Assembly (NCBI GenBank): GCA_022615965.1
Contig: JAKEGG010000007.1
Span: 92,067-156,066 of the forward strand
Origin: Fusobacteriota bacterium
Lineage (GTDB): Bacteria; Bacillota; TC1
Length of the DNA stretch: 64,000 nucleotides
Direction of reading: 5' to 3'
In this document: positions 10,037 to 19,704 of the stretch, in pieces
Numbering within the stretch: position 1 is the first letter of the stretch
Layout of the letters: every line of letters starts with the position of its first letter
Notes under the pieces: model-generated
What the model was told of the DNA's origin: nothing
Seen by the model: only the letters and a program-made list of their open reading frames with translations
Databases searched by the model: none
Position numbers and translations under genes: made by a program

Positions 10037-10843
10037 TTAATATTTATTTCCTAGTTCTTCAGCTCTTTGATAAGCTGCTTTTACTCCATCTTTAATAGCA
10101 TTGGAAAAATTACTTTTTTCCATAGCGGTTAAACCATAAATAGTAGTACCTCCAGGTGAAGTCACCTTAGCTTCCAGTGATTTAGGTGCTTCATTGTTTT
10201 CTTTAACCATATAGACACTACCTATAATCGTTTCCAGTACTAATTTATAGGCGAGTTCTCTTGGCAAACCTATTAAAACTCCACTATCTATAAATGCCTC
10301 AATAAATCTATAAACATACGCAGGTCCGCTACCACTTATTGCAGTTACTGCATTGAACTGGTTTTCTTCTAGCCATAGATATTCTCCTACAGCAGCAAAA
10401 ATACTTTCAATCAACTCTTTTTCCTTATTTGTTAAGACTGAGCTATCATCTATAGATAAAGCGGATATGCCTTTTTCGATCAAAGCAGGTGTATTGGGCA
10501 TTACTCTGATTATTTTATCAGTAGCCAGTTGTTTCTTTATTTTTTTTATTTCGATTCCTGCTGCTATTGATATTACAATTTTATCTTTAGAAATATTTCC
10601 AGAAATATCTTGTAATATTTTCAATAGAACTTGAGGCTTGACTGCTAGTATAATAACATCTGACTCTTTTAACAATTCAGCTGAGGTGCTTTTGATAGTA
10701 ATACCATACTTCATCTTCATATTTTCTGATTTATGCTGATCTGTATCATAAGTTAGAATCGACTCTCTATTATATCCAGCTTTTATCATTCCAGTGATTA
10801 TAGCCTCTGCCATATTACCAGCTCCAAGAAAACCTATTTTCAA
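10037..10843 (-). CDS. proC: Pyrroline-5-carboxylate reductase
   Basis: A 268-residue NAD(P)H-dependent reductase that makes the last step of proline synthesis. The N-terminal dinucleotide-binding GAGNMAEA, the AVKPQ segment, the MPNTPA motif and the C-terminal SPGGTTIYGL signature are all visible. It follows sepF with an 11-base gap. Its place inside the septation cluster is common in Bacillota and does not imply a division role. Confidence 0.96.
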   Translation of the reverse strand: MKIGFLGAGNMAEAIITGMIKAGYNRESILTYDTDQHKSENMKMKYGITIKSTSAELLKESDVIILAVKPQVLLKILQDISGNISKDKIVISIAAGIEIKKIKKQLATDKIIRVMPNTPALIEKGISALSIDDSSVLTNKEKELIESIFAAVGEYLWLEENQFNAVTAISGSGPAYVYRFIEAFIDSGVLIGLPRELAYKLVLETIIGSVYMVKENNEAPKSLEAKVTSPGGTTIYGLTAMEKSNFSNAIKDGVKAAYQRAEELGNKY

Positions 10844-10854
10844 AATATCACCTC

Positions 10855-11331
10855 TTAGATTCTTCTAAAATTTGGTATTTCCATACCATTATCTTTTCTT
10901 CTAACATTAATGGTATTTTGCACATCAACAAAAATAGGAGAAAAGGCAATTATTTTACTGCTGATTTTGCTAACTGAACCACCTAAGGCATATACTGTTC
11001 CACTTACAAAGTCCAGTATTTTTCTTGCTTCTTCAAACTCTATTTCTTCTAAATTTACAATTACCATTTTGTTTCTTTTAAGTTCATCAGAAATTCTTAT
11101 TGAATCGTTAAAATTATTAGGACTTATAAGAACTACAGAAAATTTCTTTTTCACTTCATTGCTGAAGAGATCATCGTTAAATGCTTTTAATTCATCTTCC
11201 TGCCTTGATTCATCTTGATCATCATCATAGGAATAATCATCATTGTTGTCATCGTCTTCATATCCTTCCTCATTGTCATCATCTTCATAATCGTCATCCT
11301 TTGAAAAATAACCTTTAATTTTTTCAATCAT
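10855..11331 (-). CDS. sepF: Cell division protein SepF
   Basis: A 158-residue protein with three parts: an N-terminal membrane-targeting helix (MIEKIKGYF), a linker (about residues 11-50) made almost wholly of Asp, Glu, Asn and Tyr, and the C-terminal SepF fold (about 62-150). SepF binds the FtsZ tail and tethers it to the membrane, and can replace FtsA. As no ftsA lies beside ftsZ here, SepF may be the main anchor. The acidic linker is unusually extreme for the family. Confidence 0.94.
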   Translation of the reverse strand: MIEKIKGYFSKDDDYEDDDNEEGYEDDDNNDDYSYDDDQDESRQEDELKAFNDDLFSNEVKKKFSVVLISPNNFNDSIRISDELKRNKMVIVNLEEIEFEEARKILDFVSGTVYALGGSVSKISSKIIAFSPIFVDVQNTINVRRKDNGMEIPNFRRI

Positions 11332-11345
11332 AATTAACCCTCCTA

Positions 11346-12029
11346 TTATCTGTTTCCATATAGTGAAGAACCAACTCTTATTACATTGGCTCCTTCTAAT
11401 ATTGCTAATTCATAATCCTGGCTCATCCCCATAGATAAATATTCCATAGAAATATTTGCAATATCAAGGATGACTATCTCATCTCTTAACTCTCTTAATT
11501 TCCTGAAAATACTTCTTACGTACTCATGGTCCCTTGAATTAGGCGCCATGGTCATTAGCCCTTTGACTTTGATACCAGGTAAAAGTGAAATTTCCTTGAG
11601 TAAAGGTACAACAGCCTCTTTATTTAAACCAAATTTACTTTCTTCACCAGAAATGTTTACTTCCAGTAAAATATCCTGAATTAAATCAAGTTTTTGTGCC
11701 TTATTGGAAATTTCTTTTGCCAATTCAAAAGAATCCACTGAATGTATTAGTTTAACCTTACCTACTACATATTTAACTTTATTTTTTTGTAGATGACCAA
11801 TAAAGTGCCAGTTAACTCTATTTTTTATTATATCATATTTTTCTTTGAATTCTTGTGCTTTATTTTCTCCGACATCTAAAATATTTAGACTGATACTGTC
11901 TTCAATAACTGCTACAGGAAATGTTTTGGTAACTCCAACTAATAGAACCTCATCATTTCTGCCAGCTTTTTCTTTTGCAATGTTTATTTTCTCAATAATG
12001 TCTTTTAAATTCTTTTCTATATGCTTCAA
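11346..12029 (-). CDS. YggS/YlmE-family PLP homeostasis protein
   Basis: A 227-residue alanine racemase-like TIM barrel protein. The PLP lysine is in VGVTKTFP (K35), and the C-terminal SMGMSQDYELAI and RVGSSLYG segments are canonical. Family members (YggS, PLPBP) bind PLP and control vitamin B6 and amino acid balance, without known catalysis. It sits between pgeF and sepF and overlaps pgeF by 4 bases. Confidence 0.95.
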   Translation of the reverse strand: MKHIEKNLKDIIEKINIAKEKAGRNDEVLLVGVTKTFPVAVIEDSISLNILDVGENKAQEFKEKYDIIKNRVNWHFIGHLQKNKVKYVVGKVKLIHSVDSFELAKEISNKAQKLDLIQDILLEVNISGEESKFGLNKEAVVPLLKEISLLPGIKVKGLMTMAPNSRDHEYVRSIFRKLRELRDEIVILDIANISMEYLSMGMSQDYELAILEGANVIRVGSSLYGNR

Positions 12030-12799
12030 TTTGTCACCTCATCTGTAATCATTATTATAGCCGCCATTCTTCCTGCAAATTTACCATCACGTCTATATGA
12101 AAAAAACGTTTTCTCTTTGTATGTACAGTGTTCATCAACTTCTATTTGAAATACACCTTTTCTTTTAAGGTTTTCTCTATTTATTTCACCCAAACTTATC
12201 TTTGAGCCTTTAACAAATGGTAAGTTATCAAGCTTTAAATCAGCAAGCTGATCGATTATTTCTTCGCTGACTTCATAGTTTTCCAAGCTAATCGCAGGAC
12301 CTATTATATATATCAGGTTTTCTGGTTTAGAATTAAATTTTTCTACCATCAAATCTACAGATTTTCCGGCGATATTATTAAGTGTACCTTTCCAGCCAGC
12401 ATGTAAAATACCTATTATCTTTTCCACAGGATCATATAAATATATCGGCGTACAATCAGCATAAAATGAAAATAAGGGGATGTTTGTCATTTTAGTAATC
12501 AATCCATCACAATCATCTATTGCTTCCTCATAATCAAAAGCACCTTTACCTCTATCTTCCAGCTCTACAATTTTGATATTAGTACCATGAACCTGTTTTG
12601 CTGAGGTAAGATGGGAAGGATCAACCTCAATAAAATCAGCCAATCTTTTTCTGTTTTCTATAACCTTCTCAGCTATATCTCCAACATGTAGTCCTTGATT
12701 ACCAAAATCAACAGTTGAAAATATATGTTTGATATTCAGATTTTTGTCTAATAATTCACTATGTAAAAATAGTTTGTTGTTTCTTTTACTGACTTTCAT
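12026..12799 (-). CDS. pgeF: Peptidoglycan editing factor PgeF (YfiH/YlmD family)
   Basis: A 257-residue copper/polyphenol oxidase-like fold protein. The metal-binding residues stand out: H71 in KQVHG, C116 in YADCTP and H133 in LHAGWKG. In Escherichia coli the homologue removes L-serine-containing errors from peptidoglycan precursors; purine nucleoside and laccase-like activities are also reported for the family. The position next to yggS and sepF matches the ylmD-ylmE-sepF order of Bacillus. Confidence 0.93.
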   Translation of the reverse strand: MKVSKRNNKLFLHSELLDKNLNIKHIFSTVDFGNQGLHVGDIAEKVIENRKRLADFIEVDPSHLTSAKQVHGTNIKIVELEDRGKGAFDYEEAIDDCDGLITKMTNIPLFSFYADCTPIYLYDPVEKIIGILHAGWKGTLNNIAGKSVDLMVEKFNSKPENLIYIIGPAISLENYEVSEEIIDQLADLKLDNLPFVKGSKISLGEINRENLKRKGVFQIEVDEHCTYKEKTFFSYRRDGKFAGRMAAIIMITDEVTN

Positions 12800-12819
12800 T
12801 TAACATCCTAACCATTTAA

Positions 12820-12842
12820 ATAGCCGCTCTAAGAGCGGCTAT
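12820..12842 (-). terminator. Hairpin overlapping the nrdR stop codon
   Basis: A perfect 10-bp GC-rich stem (12820-12829 with 12833-12842) with a 3-base loop. Its 5' arm on the minus strand encodes the last residues of NrdR, and the TAG stop spans the loop. The following TTTAAATGG is a poor T-tract, so it is more likely an attenuator or RNA-stability element than a full stop to transcription. Confidence 0.5.
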
Positions 12843-13305
12843 CATCATTTTTTTTTGTTTTTAATAAGCTGTCTATCTCTTTTCTAAAGGTCTCTACATC
12901 TTTAAATTCTCTATATACAGATGCAAACCTAACATAGGCTACTGGATCTACTTTTTGTAGTTGATCCATAACCAGTTGACCTATTAATTCACTTTTAACT
13001 TCTTTACTTCCATTATTCAATAATTGTCGTTCGATTTCATTCACCATGTCTTCAGCTTGTTCCATAGTAACTTTAGTCTTCTGGCTGGCTTTCAAAATAC
13101 CTTTTAAAAGTTTATCTTTATCAAATAAATCTCTTCTGCCATTTTTTTTCACAATAATTATTGAGGTTTCTTCCGCCTTTTCATAGGTAGTAAAGCGCTT
13201 TTTACAGACAATGCATTCTCTTCTTCTTTTTATAGCATTGCCATCTTCTATATGTCTGGAATCTAGTACCTTTGAATCAGGACTGTTGCAAAAAATACAT
13301 CTCAT
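12829..13305 (-). CDS. nrdR: Transcriptional repressor NrdR
   Basis: A 158-residue regulator of ribonucleotide reductase genes. The N-terminal zinc ribbon has C3-x2-C6 and C31-x2-C34, and the ATP-cone domain covers about residues 46-136. NrdR senses the dATP/ATP balance and binds tandem NrdR boxes. No nrd gene is in this window, so its targets lie elsewhere. It starts 4 bases after the ftsZ stop. Confidence 0.96.
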   Translation of the reverse strand: MRCIFCNSPDSKVLDSRHIEDGNAIKRRRECIVCKKRFTTYEKAEETSIIIVKKNGRRDLFDKDKLLKGILKASQKTKVTMEQAEDMVNEIERQLLNNGSKEVKSELIGQLVMDQLQKVDPVAYVRFASVYREFKDVETFRKEIDSLLKTKKNDDSRS

Positions 13306-13309
13306 ACTA

Positions 13310-14398
13310 TTATTCTAAAAATCTAGGAATAGAAAACATCATATCTAAAGTGTCTTTCTTTTCTTCCTTAACTTCTTCAGCTTTTTCTTCTTTTACTTCA
13401 TCTTGTTTACTTTTCTTTTTTTTGCTTTTCAGGCTGGTATATTCTCCTTCAAAACCTGTAGCGATAACAGTTACTGAAACCTCATCTTGTATCTCAGGAT
13501 CAATAGCTGCGCCAAAGATAACATTGACCTCACTATCACAAGCTTCAGTTACGATAGATGCTATTTCGTTTACTTCATATAAAGTCAAGTCATTGCCACC
13601 AGTAATATTTAACAATACTCCTTTGGCTCCATCAATACTAGTATCTAGTAATGCACTTGATATTGAAGCTAAAGCTGCTTCTTGTGCCCTGTTTTCACCA
13701 GTAGCTTTACCAATACCCATCAGTGCAGCTCCATTTTCTGACATAATGGTTCTCACATCAGCAAAGTCCAGATTAATCAATGCAGGCATTACAATCAAAT
13801 CAGATATGCTTTGTACACCTTGTCTTAAAATATCATCAGCCATTTTAAAGGCTTGAAGCATAGGTGTTCTTTTATCAGCTAGTTCAAGCAATTTATCATT
13901 TTGTACTATTATCAAGCTGTCAACATATTGTGATAACTTTTCAATTCCTTCTTTTGCAGAAGCTTCTCTTTTTTTACCTTCAAAAGCAAAAGGTTTAGTT
14001 ACAACACCTATTGTCAAAGCTCCAACTTCTTTGGCTATCTGTGCAATTACTGGCGCTGCGCCAGTACCAGTACCACCACCCATGCCTGCTGTGATGAAGA
14101 TCATATCTGTTCCTTGTAATAGTTTATATAATTCTTCTCTACTTTCATCTGCTGCTGCTTTTCCTATTTCCGGATTCGCACCAGCTCCTAATCCTTTGGT
14201 CAGCTTACTGCCTATTTGAATTTTTTTATTTGCTAAAGAGCTGTGTAATGATTGTGCATCTGTATTGATTGAAATAAATTCCACACCTTGTAGACCGGCT
14301 TCAATCATGCGGTTTATCGCATTATTGCCACCACCTCCTACACCAACAACTTTTATATTTGCTGAATTATTAAAATTTGCATCTTCGAATTCAATCAC
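13310..14398 (-). CDS. ftsZ: Cell division protein FtsZ
   Basis: A 362-residue tubulin homologue. The GTP-binding signature GGGTGTG is at about residues 107-113, the T7 synergy loop NLDFADVR follows, and the C-terminal conserved peptide ends in SIPRFLE, the docking site for SepF or FtsA. A Lys/Glu-rich linker precedes it. The start is GTG, overlapping the TGA stop of ftsQ (GTGA), with a strong AAGGAGG site; translational coupling is likely. Confidence 0.98.
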   Translation of the reverse strand: MIEFEDANFNNSANIKVVGVGGGGNNAINRMIEAGLQGVEFISINTDAQSLHSSLANKKIQIGSKLTKGLGAGANPEIGKAAADESREELYKLLQGTDMIFITAGMGGGTGTGAAPVIAQIAKEVGALTIGVVTKPFAFEGKKREASAKEGIEKLSQYVDSLIIVQNDKLLELADKRTPMLQAFKMADDILRQGVQSISDLIVMPALINLDFADVRTIMSENGAALMGIGKATGENRAQEAALASISSALLDTSIDGAKGVLLNITGGNDLTLYEVNEIASIVTEACDSEVNVIFGAAIDPEIQDEVSVTVIATGFEGEYTSLKSKKKKSKQDEVKEEKAEEVKEEKKDTLDMMFSIPRFLE

Positions 14399-15177
14399 GA
14401 AATACCCTCCTTAGTTTTTTTTATTATTTTTTCTGGTTTTGTAATATCAATATAGTCTATAGAATTGACTAAAATATTTGTATCAGTAATCAGCATTTCT
14501 AGAACAATAAGCTTTTTTTCTAAATTGCTTGAATCTCCAATAATAACCTTATAGCTGCTTGTGGGAAAAATAATTATCTGATCATCAACAATGGCAATTT
14601 CACCAAAAAGATATTTTTTTTCATCATTTACTGTCTCAAGTAATTTGACAATCTTTATTACATCACTATCAACTATTACCTGACCTACTGCAACCTGCTC
14701 AGATAAGCTTATACCAGTTAATATAGGTATAGATAACTGATTAAGCTTGTCCTTGATATCTATTATTTCGCCGTTATTACCAATTAAAATATATTTAGAG
14801 TTGCTCAGCAAGGTTAATATCGGTTTTTTTTCTTGCACATCTATTACCACCTTGTTTGGCAAACTTTGCTTTATTTTAATATCTTCGATAATATTATAGG
14901 ATTTTTTTATATTGTTTTCCCTGCTGACATTATTTTGTAAAAAAATGTTTTCACCTACATTTATATTAGCTACCTCTAGTATGGTCTGAGAATCCAGTGA
15001 TATTGCACCTTTAACTTCAACTTTTTCAATGTTGAAGAAGGGAGAAAACAATAAAAAATATGATAACGAAAACATCAGCATCATAAATACAAATAAAATC
15101 AAGATTTTTTTCATCAACGATTTTTTCTTAATTTTTTTTTTATTTACACCACTATTTTTGCCTTGTCTCTTTATCAA
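14395..15177 (-). CDS. ftsQ: Cell division protein FtsQ/DivIB
   Basis: A 260-residue bitopic membrane protein: a Lys-rich cytoplasmic tail, one transmembrane helix at about residues 22-47, then a POTRA domain ([12 protein letters not shown]...) and the FtsQ beta domain. It joins the FtsL-DivIC complex at the septum. The start is a TTG preceded by GGGGGGA. It is the first gene after the murB break and has its own promoter. Confidence 0.9.
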   Translation of the reverse strand: MIKRQGKNSGVNKKKIKKKSLMKKILILFVFMMLMFSLSYFLLFSPFFNIEKVEVKGAISLDSQTILEVANINVGENIFLQNNVSRENNIKKSYNIIEDIKIKQSLPNKVVIDVQEKKPILTLLSNSKYILIGNNGEIIDIKDKLNQLSIPILTGISLSEQVAVGQVIVDSDVIKIVKLLETVNDEKKYLFGEIAIVDDQIIIFPTSSYKVIIGDSSNLEKKLIVLEMLITDTNILVNSIDYIDITKPEKIIKKTKEGIS

Positions 15178-15206
15178 AATCCCCCCATTATTAAATATAT
15201 GTAATA

Positions 15207-15234
15207 ATTATAACATCATATTAAAAATAAGCAA
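15207..15234 (-). promoter_or_regulatory. Promoter for ftsQ-ftsZ
   Basis: On the minus strand, an extended -10 element TGTTATAAT (TATAAT at 15207-15212) lies about 30 bases upstream of the ftsQ TTG. A weak -35, TTGCTT (15229-15234), is 16 bp away. This 58-base gap is the widest inside the division cluster, so ftsQ-ftsZ can be expressed independently of the mraZ promoter. Confidence 0.6.
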
Positions 15235-15235
15235 A

Positions 15236-16153
15236 TTAATTATTGAATATTTTTATCTCTAATTCTAAATTAACGGAATAGTAATCGTTGATCTTATTTC
15301 TAATTATATTTATCAGTTGAATAACATCTGCAGAAGCAGCCAATTCTTCATTCAATATGAAGTTCCCATGAACAATCGAAATAACTGCTCCTCCCACTTT
15401 TAAACCTTTTAAGCCTGCCTGATCAATTAATAATCCTGCAGGTCCAATATCGGGATTTTTAAAAACACTTCCAGCACTTGGCATTTTAGGTTGTTTTTCC
15501 ATTCTGAATAATTTAGCTTCTTCATATCTCTTATCTATATCTTCTTGTTGATCTCTTTTAAGCTGTAATGTCACCTCTATTATAACAAAATCATTTTTCT
15601 CGAATATAGATGACCTATATTTAAATCCGCATTGCTCTTTAGTTATGACCTTAACTTCGCCATTATCTACAATTTTAACCTCAACCACCAAATCACCAAT
15701 TGATTTTTTATGCGCCTCAGCATTTGTTATAAGCGCCCCTCCAACTGAACCAGGTATAAATGAAAGATATTCCATACCTGACAATGAATTTTCTTTTGCT
15801 ATTTTACCGATCTTATTCAGTGATTGTCCACTTAATACCTTGATGATCCCAATATCATTTTCTGTTTTAATATTATATCTGGTAAAGTTTTTACCTAAAT
15901 AAATAACCATACCAGAAAAATATTGATCTCCAAATAATATATTGGAAGCTTTGCCAATTATATAATATTTAACATTATACTTTTTTAATAGCTTGAGTAT
16001 TATAAGCAGATCAGCCTCATTATCAGGAAAAGCAATATACTTACAAATACCACCTATTTTCCAAGTAGTTAGTCTCTTAATATCATAATCAGTCTTTAAT
16101 TCTCCATGATATAATTCTATCAACTCATTTTGAAATCCTATCATTTTACCCAT
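15236..16153 (-). CDS. murB: UDP-N-acetylenolpyruvoylglucosamine reductase
   Basis: A 305-residue FAD enzyme reducing UDP-GlcNAc-enolpyruvate to UDP-MurNAc. The FAD-binding segment (IIGKASNILF), the YLSFIPGSVGGA motif and the catalytic Ser region PSAGSVFKNP are present. It is a type II MurB by length and by the lack of the extra C-terminal tyrosine loop insert. It is adjacent to murC, its next-step partner. Confidence 0.96.
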   Translation of the reverse strand: MGKMIGFQNELIELYHGELKTDYDIKRLTTWKIGGICKYIAFPDNEADLLIILKLLKKYNVKYYIIGKASNILFGDQYFSGMVIYLGKNFTRYNIKTENDIGIIKVLSGQSLNKIGKIAKENSLSGMEYLSFIPGSVGGALITNAEAHKKSIGDLVVEVKIVDNGEVKVITKEQCGFKYRSSIFEKNDFVIIEVTLQLKRDQQEDIDKRYEEAKLFRMEKQPKMPSAGSVFKNPDIGPAGLLIDQAGLKGLKVGGAVISIVHGNFILNEELAASADVIQLINIIRNKINDYYSVNLELEIKIFNN

Positions 16154-17476
16154 TTATAGAGCCTCTAATATCATCTTTCCTACTTCACAAATATTTCCTG
16201 CTCCAATTGTTAAAATTAAATCTTCTTCATGGCTATTTTTCACGATATAATCAACAATCTTACTAAATTCTTCAATATATTCACCGTTTACAGATCTGGC
16301 TAGTTTTTCTCCAGAAATCCCTGCTATTGGAGTTTCACCAGCACTATATATATTATTCACAATACAGATGTCTGATTTTTTCAAAACTTCAATAAATTCA
16401 TTATATAATTGCTTGGTTCTAGTATATCTATGTGGTTGAAAAATACTTATAACTCTTTTATAGCCGAAGGATTTTGCACCTGAAAGCAGTGCTTCTATTT
16501 CTTTAGGGTGATGAGCATAGTCATCAACAATAGTTCTCCCCTTTTTTTGTCCTATGATTTCAAATCTTCGGCCAACACCCTGAAAGGTATTTAAGCTTTT
16601 GAAAATAATATCATCTGGTATTTTCTTATCTCTGGCTAAGGCAATTGCTCCTAAAGCATTTTGTAAGTTATGAATTCCTGGCAAAGGAATATTGATAGTA
16701 CCAATATACTCACCCTTGTAATATGCTTTTGCAGTATTTCTATAATTTTGAACTTTAATTTCATCTAATGTGTAATCACAGTCTTTAAATCCAAAGGTAA
16801 TTACATTGCTTCTGCCTTCAACCAATTTTTTTATAGTTTTATCTTGTCCATTAATGATTATTTTATCTTCAATTTTTTCAATAAATTCACCAAAGGCTTT
16901 ATCAATATTGTCCTTAGTTGAATAAAAATCTAAATGATCATCATCGATATTTGTAATGACAGCAGTGTTTGTAAGTATTTTTAAAAATGAGCCATCGCTT
17001 TCATCTAATTCTGCAATAAAAACACTTCCTTTTGGATCATATTTACCATTGGCGTTTTCAAATACCAACTTACCACCAGCTGCAATACTGGGATTCATAC
17101 CACTTTTTACAAATATTTCAGCTAGCATAGTTGTTGTTGTAGTTTTACCATGAGCTCCAGCTACACCGTATACCATTTTCCCTTGAGCTAAATATCTTAA
17201 TATATCACTACGATGCCAAAGAGGTATCCCTTTATTTCTGGCATCGATAATTTCTACATTACTTTCATTAACAGCTGTGCTATAAACTACCAAATTGGTA
17301 TTTTCTGGTATATATGAATGTCCGATTTTGATTTCAGCTCCAATATTTTTTAAGTTTTGTACAGTTTCCGAATTTTTTATATCTGATCCTGTTACATTGA
17401 TGCCTTTTTCCAGACACATTTTAGCCAGTCCGCTCATGCCTGTGCCACCTATGCCTATAAAATGTATATTATTCAT
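16154..17476 (-). CDS. murC: UDP-N-acetylmuramate-L-alanine ligase
   Basis: A 440-residue Mur ligase. The N-terminal Rossmann-like IGIGGTGMSGLA, the ATP-binding loop GAHGKTTTTT (about residues 107-116), and the DDYAHHPKEI motif of MurC are present. It attaches the first stem-peptide alanine to UDP-MurNAc in the cytoplasm. It overlaps murG by 8 bases. Confidence 0.97.
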   Translation of the reverse strand: MNNIHFIGIGGTGMSGLAKMCLEKGINVTGSDIKNSETVQNLKNIGAEIKIGHSYIPENTNLVVYSTAVNESNVEIIDARNKGIPLWHRSDILRYLAQGKMVYGVAGAHGKTTTTTMLAEIFVKSGMNPSIAAGGKLVFENANGKYDPKGSVFIAELDESDGSFLKILTNTAVITNIDDDHLDFYSTKDNIDKAFGEFIEKIEDKIIINGQDKTIKKLVEGRSNVITFGFKDCDYTLDEIKVQNYRNTAKAYYKGEYIGTINIPLPGIHNLQNALGAIALARDKKIPDDIIFKSLNTFQGVGRRFEIIGQKKGRTIVDDYAHHPKEIEALLSGAKSFGYKRVISIFQPHRYTRTKQLYNEFIEVLKKSDICIVNNIYSAGETPIAGISGEKLARSVNGEYIEEFSKIVDYIVKNSHEEDLILTIGAGNICEVGKMILEAL

Positions 17477-18584
17477 TTAAATACTTATATGTTTCCTTCC
17501 TGATAATTTCCTTGGTATTTTCACCATATAAAATTCCCACGTTATTTTTTATTATATTATGAATCATATCAGGCTGTAAAGACTTTAAAGTTTCATATAG
17601 CTTATCACTACTTAAGTTATCTTCTTCAATTATTCTGCCTAAGCCAGCTTTTTCAATAGCCTTAGCATTTTTAAGCTGATGATTCCCAGCGGATTTTTTC
17701 ATTGGAATCTGAATGCTATAACTATTGGTTGCAATCAATTCGCATATGAAGCTGGCGCCTGATCTACTAATAACTACATCAGCAGCATTTAAAGCAAATT
17801 CCATTTCCTTTAAATAACTTAGTATGATTAGCTCCTTATTCTCTAATAGTATCTTCAACTGTTCATTTAATCCATTAACAATTTCTTCATAAAAATTTGG
17901 TCCGGTAATATGTATTATCTTATAACCAAGCTCATTTATGATTTTTTCATAAATTGGGACAAGTGTTTCATTAATGATTTTAGAACCTTGGCTACCACCA
18001 GTAACTAAAAGTATTTTATCTTCTTCCTTAAAGCCAAAATGTTCTCTGCTAATTTCCTTAGTAAATAGCTGAAAGTTTTTCCTTAAGGGCATACCTGTCA
18101 GCACCTTTTTTTTACCCTTAGGGAAAAAGCTAGCACTTTCATTGAAAGTCATCCAGATTACATCGCTGATATTACTTAAAATTTTATTGGTAAAGCCAGG
18201 AGCTACATTTTGTTCATGTATGATTATTGGTACTCTTAAGATAAATGCTGCAGATAATACTGGACCAGCTACAAAACCACCAGTACCAATAATAAGTTTT
18301 GGTTCTATTTTACTAATAATTTTCAAGCTTTGAAAAAAACCAAGGATATTTCTAAAAAAGCCTTTGATTTTTTTGAACACCGAAACACCTATAAAAGGTG
18401 CAAGTCTAATACCATAAAAAGGTATTGGCTCATTTTCCAGTATTTTTGATTCCATTCCATCATTAGCTCCTATATAATGGAGGTCCACCTCATATTCCTT
18501 AACAAGAATATCTCCTATCGCCAGAGCAGGATAAATATGTCCTCCAGTTTTACCACCAGTTAATATAACGCTATTGCTTTTCAT
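17469..18584 (-). CDS. murG: Undecaprenyl-PP-MurNAc-pentapeptide GlcNAc transferase
   Basis: A 371-residue GT-B glycosyltransferase that converts lipid I to lipid II on the inner membrane face. The N-terminal glycine-rich GGKTGGHIYPA loop and the TGGSQGSKIIN motif are diagnostic, with the C-terminal donor-binding SRSGASFICEL region. It overlaps the ftsW 3' end by 14 bases. Confidence 0.97.
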   Translation of the reverse strand: MKSNSVILTGGKTGGHIYPALAIGDILVKEYEVDLHYIGANDGMESKILENEPIPFYGIRLAPFIGVSVFKKIKGFFRNILGFFQSLKIISKIEPKLIIGTGGFVAGPVLSAAFILRVPIIIHEQNVAPGFTNKILSNISDVIWMTFNESASFFPKGKKKVLTGMPLRKNFQLFTKEISREHFGFKEEDKILLVTGGSQGSKIINETLVPIYEKIINELGYKIIHITGPNFYEEIVNGLNEQLKILLENKELIILSYLKEMEFALNAADVVISRSGASFICELIATNSYSIQIPMKKSAGNHQLKNAKAIEKAGLGRIIEEDNLSSDKLYETLKSLQPDMIHNIIKNNVGILYGENTKEIIRKETYKYLNE

Positions 18585-19704
18585 TTTTTCTCCTTTTTTT
18601 CGGTACAGTCGTTCCTAATATAAAGCCAATAATTATTAAAAAGGAAACTATTGATGATCCCCCATAACTAATAAAAGGCAAGGTTACTCCAGTAACTGGA
18701 CTTAAGGCTGTTACAACTGCTAGATTCAGTATTGTTTGTGATACAAACAGAGCACCAAAACCAATGATTGTTAATTTATTGAATTTATCGGTAGTTTCTA
18801 ATGCTATTTGTATGATAATAAAACTTAAAGAAAAAAGCAAAACAATCAGTATAGCAGCTCCAATAAAGCCTAATTCTTCGCCCACGATGGCAAAGATAAA
18901 ATCTGTATGATGTTCTGGAAGATGAAAGAATTTTTGTTTACTATTAGTAATCCCAACCCCGAAAATACCTCCATCAGCTATTGCATATAAGCTTTGTTTT
19001 GACTGATAGTCGGCTTTTAATGGATTAAGCCAGACACCCATAAAGTTTACTATTCTAAGCATCCTATAAGGTTCCAGAATAACTGCACTAACAATTCCCA
19101 ACACACCAATTATCCCAGCAATAAATGCTGGTTTCTTATTAATTCCATAAACAAAAAATATAACAAGAACTGGTATAATAAGCAGTATAGCTGAGCTTAA
19201 ATTTTCCACAGCTACTAGTCCTGCTGCGATAAAGCTAATGAAAATAGCTAATCCAGTATTTGCTTTTTTTCTTCTGGTTAATAAATGAGCTACCAAAAGT
19301 ACTAAAGCTGGTTTTAAAAGTTCAGATGGCTGAATATTTATAGGACCTAAATTGATCCATCTTTTTGAACCTCCAATTGTTTCACCAAAAATATAGGCAA
19401 TCAGCAACAGTACAATTGCCAGTGCCATAAAACTATAGATCAAAAGTGATTTATGTTTTAGTTGGCCAAATTTAAAAAATATTGTTCCAAATATTATACC
19501 AGCAATGATAAAAAATACATGTTTCAACAGATAAAACCAAGGGGGACTATCATCAACACCAATATATGAAGCACTGAAAACCATATATGAACCAAATATC
19601 AGCAATATAGATACAATAATAATCAAGCTAACACTATTGGGTATTTTTCTACCTATGCTATTTTTAAGTTTTTTATTTTTTAGCTTACTTGATTTCATTG
19701 ACAT
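18571..19704 (-). CDS. ftsW: SEDS peptidoglycan polymerase FtsW
   Basis: A SEDS-family protein of about 377 residues with around ten membrane helices. It contains the family sequences GGSKRWINLGPINIQPSE and FISYGGSS. It polymerises lipid II at the septum with the PASTA PBP encoded nearby. The open frame extends upstream inside murD, but ATG 19702-19704, about 15 bases after a GAGGAG site, gives the expected short cytoplasmic N-terminus (MSMKSSKLKN); ATG 19696-19698 is an alternative. It overlaps murD by 20 bases. Confidence 0.94.
   Translation of the reverse strand: MSMKSSKLKNKKLKNSIGRKIPNSVSLIIIVSILLIFGSYMVFSASYIGVDDSPPWFYLLKHVFFIIAGIIFGTIFFKFGQLKHKSLLIYSFMALAIVLLLIAYIFGETIGGSKRWINLGPINIQPSELLKPALVLLVAHLLTRRKKANTGLAIFISFIAAGLVAVENLSSAILLIIPVLVIFFVYGINKKPAFIAGIIGVLGIVSAVILEPYRMLRIVNFMGVWLNPLKADYQSKQSLYAIADGGIFGVGITNSKQKFFHLPEHHTDFIFAIVGEELGFIGAAILIVLLFSLSFIIIQIALETTDKFNKLTIIGFGALFVSQTILNLAVVTALSPVTGVTLPFISYGGSSIVSFLIIIGFILGTTVPKKRRKNEKQ

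Noticed and set aside
13272-13856. A 194-residue open frame on the plus strand
   Set aside because: It lies antisense to ftsZ, has a low-complexity Ser/Thr/Leu translation and no ribosome binding site; it is a shadow of the real gene.
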